A DNA stretch of 10,417 bases from an actinobacterium acAMD-2 (GTDB lineage Bacteria; Actinomycetota; Actinomycetes; UBA12327): contig JNSE01000027.1 in assembly GCA_000754455.1 (NCBI GenBank), positions 1 through 10,417 on the forward strand, given 5' to 3'. The translations under genes were made by a program, and so were the position numbers. The notes beneath the pieces were generated by a model that ran no database searches, had not been told where the DNA came from, and was given only the letters and a program-made list of their open reading frames with translations. Of the stretch, positions 6,021 to 10,417 are shown piece by piece (position 1 is the stretch's first letter; every line of letters starts with the position of its first letter).

Positions 6021-6293
6021 TCAGGCGGCCGAACCAGCCATCCTGCGCGGTGCGCGCTTGTACGCAATCACTCGCCCACGGTCGAGCAATGCCCCGCCCC
6101 AGACTCCCCATGGCTCACGGCGCTCTAAGGCTCCGGCCAGACAAGCTTGACGCATCGGGCACACGCGACACACGACTTTGGCCTGCTCGAGCTCGTGTGG
6201 ATCCTCGGAGAAGAACTGCTCAGGTGCATCTGTGCAGGCGGGGATCATCACGTCGTCGGGCAAGAGGTCACTCGGCGAGATCAGCGCAATCAT
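6021..6293 (-). CDS. whiB7: WhiB7-like transcriptional regulator
   Basis: 90 residues with the four cluster cysteines Cys20, Cys42, Cys45 and Cys51 (CRVCPMRQAC) that bind a 4Fe-4S cluster, then EPWGVWGG (60-67), the turn that contacts the sigma factor SigA. Length, the EPWGVWGG form and the position after uvrD2 point to WhiB7, the regulator of intrinsic antibiotic resistance. The C-terminal AT-hook, normally RGRP, is only KRAPRR (79-84), so DNA contact may differ. The ATG at 6291-6293 has AAAGG 6 nt upstream; a longer frame to 6383 would start inside the leader terminator. The gene is preceded by an upstream ORF and an attenuator-like hairpin. A different WhiB paralogue is possible but fits the context less well. 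Confidence 0.85.
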   Translation of the reverse strand: MIALISPSDLLPDDVMIPACTDAPEQFFSEDPHELEQAKVVCRVCPMRQACLAGALERREPWGVWGGALLDRGRVIAYKRAPRRMAGSAA

Positions 6294-6358
6294 GACGTGC
6301 CTTTCATTTTCTGTGAATCGGTTTCGTGCTACGGAATGTGTGGAATCGGGCTCCTGGG

Positions 6359-6396
6359 CAAAAACAAAGGCCGCGGTCCCCAACGGGTCCGCGGCC
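6359..6396 (-). terminator. Intrinsic terminator/attenuator in the whiB leader
   Basis: On the minus strand GGCCGCGG (6396-6389), one A-A mismatch, CCC, loop GTTG, GGG and CCGCGGCC (6376-6369) form an 11-pair GC-rich stem, immediately followed by TTTGTTTTTG (6368-6359). This is a textbook Rho-independent terminator lying 66 nt upstream of the whiB start codon and 19 nt after the stop of the leader ORF, so it should stop most transcripts before whiB. The 5' arm can instead pair with 6432-6419 (see leader ORF). Confidence 0.85.
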
Positions 6397-6415
6397 TGAC
6401 AATGGCAAAAATCAA

Positions 6416-6517
6416 CTAGTCAGTGGGTCCCGGGCGCGCATGCTTCTTAGCGCTTGCAGCAAAATAAGCCGCAAACGCTGTCGTGCTCGCCCATCGGCGA
6501 GAAGAAGCAGACAACAT
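6416..6517 (-). CDS. Leader peptide (uORF, 33 aa) of the WhiB7-like gene
   Basis: ATG at 6517-6515 opens 33 codons ending in TAG at 6418-6416. The peptide is Ala/Ser-rich with aromatics in the middle (AFAAYFAAS, 14-22) and a basic, Gly/Pro-rich end (KKHARPGPTD). AGGA lies 7 nt before the ATG. Two hairpins lie in it: CTCGCC-GATG-GGCGAG (6501-6486) and AGCGTTTGC (6479-6471) with GCAAGCGCT (6457-6449). Its final codons contain CGGGACC (6432-6426) and CTGAC (6423-6419), complementary to GGACCCG (6390-6384, one mismatch) and GTCAG (6400-6396) at the terminator's 5' arm. A ribosome reaching the stop would mask them and allow termination; one stalled earlier would let the antiterminator form. Mycobacterial whiB7 is known to be controlled by such a uORF. 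Confidence 0.7.
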   Translation of the reverse strand: MLSASSRRWASTTAFAAYFAASAKKHARPGPTD

Positions 6518-6528
6518 CGAGATGTCCT

Positions 6529-6558
6529 AACCAATTAATCGTGTTGACGGATGTCAAC
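6529..6558 (-). promoter_or_regulatory. Probable promoter of the whiB leader with a 16-bp inverted repeat
   Basis: TTGACA (6557-6552) on minus is a perfect -35 hexamer; TTGGTT (6534-6529) follows 17 bp later as a weak -10, with the AT-rich GATTAATT just upstream of it. The -35 is embedded in GTTGAC-ATCC-GTCAAC (6558-6543), an inverted repeat well placed for an operator. A start near 6523 would put the leader ORF almost at the 5' end of the RNA. Confidence 0.5.
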
Positions 6559-6650
6559 GAGTCCAAGGATAACGCACGAAAAATCCGCGCTCAACTTGGC
6601 GCGTGTCGCACTGATCTGTTTACGCGTGAGCCCTGCCTAGAGGTTGCGCT
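6559..6650 (-). other. Spacer between uvrD2 and the whiB promoter
   Basis: No gene is seen here. The segment GCGGATTTTTCG (6589-6578) is an AT-rich patch 20-30 bp upstream of the -35, where WhiB7-dependent promoters are known to carry an AT-rich motif, though usually closer to the -35. A hairpin CCTAGAG-CGCAAC-CTCTAGG (6655-6636) overlaps the uvrD2 stop codon and could act in transcript ending, but lacks a T-tract. Confidence 0.35.
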
Positions 6651-8810
6651 CTAGGGGGTGTTGGCTGCTGCCGCTTCCGAAGCCGCCAGTGCATCCTCCG
6701 CAGAGCCACCATTGAGCAGGATGCGCACCGCTGAGCCATAGCGTTGAAGCTTGCTCTGGCCGATCCCGACAATAGCCAAGAGCCCGGCGTCATTGCTTGG
6801 TTCAGCCTCAGCAATGGCCTGCAGCGTGGCATCGGTGAAGATCACAAACGCGGGAACACTGGCCCGGTTGGCCTCGGCCAATCGCCACTCACGCAGGCGG
6901 TCAAACAACGCCTCGTCGAAGTCAACCTCACAAGTCAAACACCGCTTGAGTTTGCGTTCGGCCGCAACCGTGAGGACCTTTTTGCATACTCGGCATTTCA
7001 CCGCCGATTTTGGACCCTTCACCACGCGGGGCTCGGCCACGACCTGTGGTGCGGCGCCAACCACCGCTGCACCAAGCGATGCCAAGAAACGTGATGGCTC
7101 GCGAGTGCCTCGACCATTGCGCGACCTAGACCACGACATGACGAGTTCGTCACGAGCTCGCGTGATCCCAACATAGAACAACCGGCGCTCTTCAGCGATT
7201 TGTTCACTCGTTGACGCATGAATGAGCGGAAGGGTGCCATCGACAAGACCAACGAGGTGAACGCATGACCATTCCAAACCCTTGGCGGCATGAAGTGAAG
7301 CAAGAGTCACGCCATCAACTGCGGGAGCGTGTTGGGCCGCGGAGCGTTCGGACAACTCCAGAACAAATTCAGCAAGCCCGGCTGTCGGAGTAGATGCTTC
7401 GAATTCATCAGCCAGTCCAGCCAGTGCCGATAGCGACTCCCACTTTTCGCGCACGGCGCCTGCACCCGAGGGAGGATTGTCGTCCCAACCCATGCTCAGC
7501 AAGACCGCGCGAACCGCCTGGCCCAGTCCAGCAAACGATCCCGCTGGCTCTACCGCAGCAAGGTCATCCACGTCCTGGTTGAGCAAGCCACCAGGAATGG
7601 CCCGGGCCGCTCCTCGAATCAACGTCATGGCTTGCCGTACTTCCGGCCGATCAAAAAAGCGCTCGCCACCCCTGAGCACGTAGGCGATTCCCGCTTCGGC
7701 GAGGGCTTGTTCGTAGTTCTCCGACTGCGCGTTGATGCGATACAAGATGGCGATTTCGCTCAGTGGAACACCAGCGGCTTTTTGCGCGGCAATGCGTTGA
7801 ACCACGGTCGTGGCTTCTTGCTGTTCATCGGCGCAGACCACAATCTCCGGTGACTTGCCACCGTCGCGTTGCGCTTGAAGCGTGAGCGCAGGAGTGCCCT
7901 TGGGCGCCGCAGCATGCAGCACGGCATTTGCCGTTGCAATGATTTGTGGCGTCGACCGGTAGTTGCGAATCAGTGAAATCTGACGTGCGTTCGGGAAGCG
8001 TTGCGAGAACGTTTCCAAGTACTTCGACTCAGCTCCGGTGAACGAGTAAATGGTCTGCGCCGAATCACCAACTACTGTGACGGAATCACCCTGGCCTAAC
8101 CAGCCTTTGAGCAGGCGGTCCTGCAATGGGTTAACGTCCTGGAATTCATCGACCACAAAATGGCGGTAACGCGCCCGAATCTCTTCGGCGACAGCGCTTT
8201 GCTCTTCGAGCAAGGCCACGGTTAGCAAAAGAATGTCCTCAAAGTCGAGTTTTCCGCGCTCGCGCTTGACCTCTTCGTAGGCCTGATAGAGCCGAACAAA
8301 CTGCTCCGGCGTCACCGGTGGCTCTCGGCGTTGGGCGCGCTCGAGGTAATCATCGGCAACGATGGCTGAGACTTTCGCCCATTCAAGTTCGCTGGCGATG
8401 TCACGGATCAGCGCCGGACTAGTGGCAAGACCCACTCGGCTTGCAGCCATGGCAATGACTTGCGCTTTGGACCCCATCACGTCTGGCATCTGCCCGCCGA
8501 TAGCGCGCGGCCAAAAGTAGGTCAGTTGACGTAAAGCGGCCGAGTGAAATGTTCGGGCCTGGACTCCCCCAACACCCAAACCGCGCAAGCGTTGGGCGAG
8601 TTCGCCAGCAGCGCGAGTGGTGAAAGTCACCGCGAGAACCTGGCTGGGATCAATCACTCCCGCATGCACGCCATAGGCGATGCGATGAGTGATGGCACGC
8701 GTCTTACCTGTTCCAGCTCCCGCTCGAACAACGACCGGGCCAAAGGGCGCTAAGGCGACTTCCCGCTGTTCGGGATCGAGTCCTTGCAGGACTTCATCGG
8801 GCGTAGGCAC
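6651..8810 (-). CDS. uvrD2: ATP-dependent DNA helicase UvrD2
   Basis: 719 residues, matching mycobacterial UvrD2 (about 700). SF1A helicase motifs are complete: Q motif LDPEQREV (11-18), Walker A GAGTGKT (31-37), DEFQD (221-225), VVGDSAQTIYSFTGA (246-260), NYRST (283-287), SLHAAKGLEW (505-514) and YVGITRARDEL (546-556). The C-terminus carries the UvrD2 signature: CRVC (606-609) and CLTC (624-627), the tetracysteine element, then an HRDC domain (about 633-705). It is a 3'-to-5' helicase for DNA repair and is essential in M. tuberculosis. The start is GTG 8810-8808; no clear Shine-Dalgarno is seen, and the frame is open further upstream into the mycoredoxin tail, so the start is uncertain by several codons. 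Mycoredoxin ends 32 nt upstream on the same strand. Confidence 0.95.
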   Translation of the reverse strand: MPTPDEVLQGLDPEQREVALAPFGPVVVRAGAGTGKTRAITHRIAYGVHAGVIDPSQVLAVTFTTRAAGELAQRLRGLGVGGVQARTFHSAALRQLTYFWPRAIGGQMPDVMGSKAQVIAMAASRVGLATSPALIRDIASELEWAKVSAIVADDYLERAQRREPPVTPEQFVRLYQAYEEVKRERGKLDFEDILLLTVALLEEQSAVAEEIRARYRHFVVDEFQDVNPLQDRLLKGWLGQGDSVTVVGDSAQTIYSFTGAESKYLETFSQRFPNARQISLIRNYRSTPQIIATANAVLHAAAPKGTPALTLQAQRDGGKSPEIVVCADEQQEATTVVQRIAAQKAAGVPLSEIAILYRINAQSENYEQALAEAGIAYVLRGGERFFDRPEVRQAMTLIRGAARAIPGGLLNQDVDDLAAVEPAGSFAGLGQAVRAVLLSMGWDDNPPSGAGAVREKWESLSALAGLADEFEASTPTAGLAEFVLELSERSAAQHAPAVDGVTLASLHAAKGLEWSCVHLVGLVDGTLPLIHASTSEQIAEERRLFYVGITRARDELVMSWSRSRNGRGTREPSRFLASLGAAVVGAAPQVVAEPRVVKGPKSAVKCRVCKKVLTVAAERKLKRCLTCEVDFDEALFDRLREWRLAEANRASVPAFVIFTDATLQAIAEAEPSNDAGLLAIVGIGQSKLQRYGSAVRILLNGGSAEDALAASEAAAANTP

Positions 8811-8842
8811 CCCCGCATCTTCGCAGTCGGGGGTGACGCCCG

Positions 8843-9085
8843 CTACAGGCCTAGGTGTTTCTTGACATCTTTGAGACTGGGATTGGTGGCTGCAGTGCCG
8901 TCCGGGAATACCACCGTGGGAACGGTCTGGTTGCCGCCGTTCACCTGTTCCACGTAGGCGGCCGCGGCAGGGTCTTGCTCAATGTCGACTTCGGTGTATC
9001 CAATGCCCTCGCGATCCAGCTGTTGCTTGAGTCGCTGGCAATACCCACACCAAGTCGTCGAATACATCGTCAACGTTGTACTCAT
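8843..9085 (-). CDS. Mycoredoxin (Mrx1-type glutaredoxin-like protein)
   Basis: 80 residues with a thioredoxin fold: active site WCGYC (12-16) with the redox pair Cys13/Cys16, TVP cis-proline (54-56), and a C-terminal helix. Mycoredoxins reduce mycothiol mixed disulfides in actinobacteria, which use mycothiol instead of glutathione; the Mrx1 gene lies beside uvrD2 in Mycobacterium, as here. The ATG at 9083-9085 is chosen because GAAGGAG lies 5 nt upstream; a GTG two codons earlier (9089-9091) would overlap that site. It is the first gene of a minus-strand set with uvrD2. Confidence 0.93.
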   Translation of the reverse strand: MSTTLTMYSTTWCGYCQRLKQQLDREGIGYTEVDIEQDPAAAAYVEQVNGGNQTVPTVVFPDGTAATNPSLKDVKKHLGL

Positions 9086-9123
9086 GCTCACTCCTTCGCC
9101 TATGACTAGATAACCCTAGGGGC

Positions 9124-9167
9124 GCGGAAAATATTCCGCATGACGACCCAACTAGTACGGTGGTCGG
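9124..9167 (+). promoter_or_regulatory. Divergent promoter region with a 16-bp palindrome and a leaderless -10
   Basis: Between mycoredoxin and the EEP gene lies the inverted repeat GCGGAA-AATA-TTCCGC (9124-9139), a good operator candidate. On plus TACGGT (9156-9161) fits TANNNT and sits exactly 6 nt before the GTG start, which suggests a leaderless mRNA; no -35 is evident. The minus promoter of mycoredoxin should lie in the CCTAGGGTTATCTAG stretch (about 9118-9104) but I cannot set it precisely. Confidence 0.45.
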
Positions 9168-10040
9168 GTGCTTCGAATCGCCACCTTCAATCTCCTGCAC
9201 GGTTTACCCGTGATCGGCGGCATGCCCCAACCCCAACGCGATGACGAGGGCAAATTCACTGGCCCTCCGATCAACCTTGATGACAGCGGCTTACGCAAGG
9301 CCATGGACCAGCTCAATGCCGACATCGTTGGACTGCAAGAGGTCGATTGCTTTCAACCCCGCAGCGGAATGCACGATCAAACAGCAATCGCGGCCGAGCA
9401 GCTTGGAGCAGCACACCACTTGTTCGCCCCTGCGGTGATGGGTACACCGGGCGACTCTGGCGGTTGGCGAGCAGCCACACCACAAGACGATGCCGACTTC
9501 GCTGCCGGGCTCGATGTTGGGCCGATGTACGGAGTGGGACTGGTGTCACGATTGCCGGTTGAGCAATGGCACGTGGAGCGATTTAGTGCACCCCGCGCTC
9601 GGCTTCCTTTGATTGTGCCCACGCCTGATCGCCGGCCCACCATCATTTCGGTCCCGGATGAACCTCGCGTTGGCATTGTCGCGGTGCTCACCGGGTCTGC
9701 TGGCCCCTTTACGGTCGCAACCGCCCACCTTTCTTTTGTCCCTGGCATCAATGTTCGTCAACTGCGCGACTTTGCTCGGCGCACCGCGCACTTGCCCCGG
9801 CCCTTTTTCCTCATCGGCGATTTCAATATGCCTGGACGTTGGCCAGCACGCATCACGAGGTTTGATTCCTTGGCACGCGGCGGCACCTATCCGTCGTTTT
9901 CACCAAGAATTCAATTCGACCACGTACTGGTCGACGGTTTGTCGCCAGCAGTTCGCAGTCATGCCCGCACGATGGCGCTGGAGATCTCGGATCACTGTGC
10001 GGTTGCCGTCGACCTCGAGGGGTTTGACGTCTCGAACTAG
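9168..10040 (+). CDS. Endonuclease/exonuclease/phosphatase (EEP) family hydrolase
   Basis: 290 residues with the full EEP (DNase I-like) catalytic set: Asn8 in TFNLLHG, Glu58 in GLQEVD, YGVGLVSR (121-128), His187 in TAHL, Asp218/Asn220 in GDFN, Asp251-His252 in FDHVLV, and the terminal SDH (274-276). It is a metal-dependent phosphodiesterase or phosphatase, probably cytoplasmic since no signal peptide is seen. The substrate could be DNA, nucleotides or a phospholipid; the sequence does not say, and its repair-gene neighbours make a nucleic-acid role plausible but unproven. The start GTG 9168 lies 6 nt after TACGGT and has no Shine-Dalgarno, fitting a leaderless start. Its TAG overlaps that of the convergent nuclease gene at CTAG 10037-10040. 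Confidence 0.88.
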   Translation: MLRIATFNLLHGLPVIGGMPQPQRDDEGKFTGPPINLDDSGLRKAMDQLNADIVGLQEVDCFQPRSGMHDQTAIAAEQLGAAHHLFAPAVMGTPGDSGGWRAATPQDDADFAAGLDVGPMYGVGLVSRLPVEQWHVERFSAPRARLPLIVPTPDRRPTIISVPDEPRVGIVAVLTGSAGPFTVATAHLSFVPGINVRQLRDFARRTAHLPRPFFLIGDFNMPGRWPARITRFDSLARGGTYPSFSPRIQFDHVLVDGLSPAVRSHARTMALEISDHCAVAVDLEGFDVSN

Positions 10041-10417
10041 TCCGTAAACAGTTGCGCAATTGATTCGGCGGTGAGGTCGCTGACATCGGGACGATCCAAG
10101 CGCTGATCAAGGACGTAGTAGAACCCCACCGTGACCCGATCGGGGTCAATGCCGTGCATTTTCGCCCAAGCGATGCGATACACCGCGAGTTGTTCTCGGT
10201 CCGCTGGCTTCGTTCCCGTCTTCCAGTCGATGAGATCAAAGGTGCCGTCGTCATCTTGGTAGACCGCGTCGATGCGACCAACAATCACGCGACCGCCCAA
10301 GACAATTTGAATGGGCGCTTCGATGGCGTACGGCTGGCGATCCGCATAGGGACCAGTTTCAAAGGCATCTTGCAGTTCCTTGAGTTTGTCATCGGCCACC
10401 ACGAAGTCGTCGTCGCT
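10037..10417 (-). CDS. C-terminal nuclease domain of an AdnA/AdnB-like helicase-nuclease, partial
   Basis: 126 residues run off the right edge without a start. They hold the RecB-family PD-(D/E)xK signature in order: GRIDAV (GxxD), DLIDWKTG (the DxK metal and lysine pair) and QLAVYRIAW (QxxxY). AdnA and AdnB of mycobacteria each carry such a domain at the C-terminus, about 1000-1100 residues in full, and together resect DNA double-strand breaks. By position nearest uvrD2 it would be the distal gene of the adn pair, but the fragment cannot tell which subunit it is, and a RecB-like PD-(D/E)xK protein of another class cannot be excluded. The valine codon GTG at 10402 is internal, not a start. 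Confidence 0.82.
   Translation of the reverse strand, partial: SDDDFVVADDKLKELQDAFETGPYADRQPYAIEAPIQIVLGGRVIVGRIDAVYQDDDGTFDLIDWKTGTKPADREQLAVYRIAWAKMHGIDPDRVTVGFYYVLDQRLDRPDVSDLTAESIAQLFTD

Noticed and set aside
6294..6383. A 30-residue N-terminal extension of the WhiB protein
   Set aside because: Its start lies inside the terminator hairpin, and the inner ATG has a good ribosome-binding site and normal WhiB length.

Overview
The window is chromosomal DNA from a member of the Actinomycetota with mid-50s percent GC by eye. The main evidence is a WhiB-family iron-sulfur regulator, a UvrD2-type helicase with its tetracysteine and HRDC tail, a mycoredoxin, a DUF5679 zinc ribbon and an AdnAB-type nuclease domain, all in an order resembling the ylbL-whiB7-uvrD2-mrx1-adn neighbourhood of mycobacteria. 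Genus cannot be read from the sequence. No transposase, integrase, tRNA, rRNA or CRISPR array was seen, so this looks like core chromosome with short gaps.

Layout: (1) 1-2261, minus strand: an SDR-like protein that has lost its catalytic residues and gained a hydrophobic C-terminus, a 70-residue membrane protein, and a YlbL-type PDZ/Lon protease cut by the window edge. (2) 2369-4149: a zincin-2/DUF2342 family protein on plus and a YgjP-type HExxH peptidase on minus, with overlapping stop codons. (3) 4150-4964: a mostly non-coding stretch holding a palindrome at a probable leaderless promoter, TGGG repeats, a cluster of TCCACA (DnaA-box-like) motifs, a 78-nt two-tier hairpin, a 53-residue zinc ribbon gene and a run of four hairpins, the last of them a strong stem just before the next gene. 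(4) 4965-6011: an orphan ThiF/TOMM cyclodehydratase-like protein. (5) 6021-9085, minus: mycoredoxin, uvrD2 and a WhiB7-like regulator. (6) 9168-10417: an EEP-family hydrolase on plus, convergent with the C-terminal nuclease domain of an AdnA/AdnB-like protein.

The most interesting signal is the 357-nt leader of the WhiB7-like gene. It has a promoter-like region with a GTTGAC-N4-GTCAAC palindrome, a 33-codon upstream ORF, two hairpins inside that ORF, and a GC-rich terminator with a T-rich tail before whiB. The last codons of the upstream ORF can pair with the 5' arm of the terminator, so a mutually exclusive antiterminator can be drawn. This is the logic of ribosome-stalling attenuation known for mycobacterial whiB7, here read directly from the sequence.

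DNA repair (UvrD2, AdnAB-like nuclease), thiol redox (mycoredoxin) and translation-stress response (WhiB7-like) sit side by side, while the protease and peptidase genes form the other half. Functional links between the two halves are inference only.
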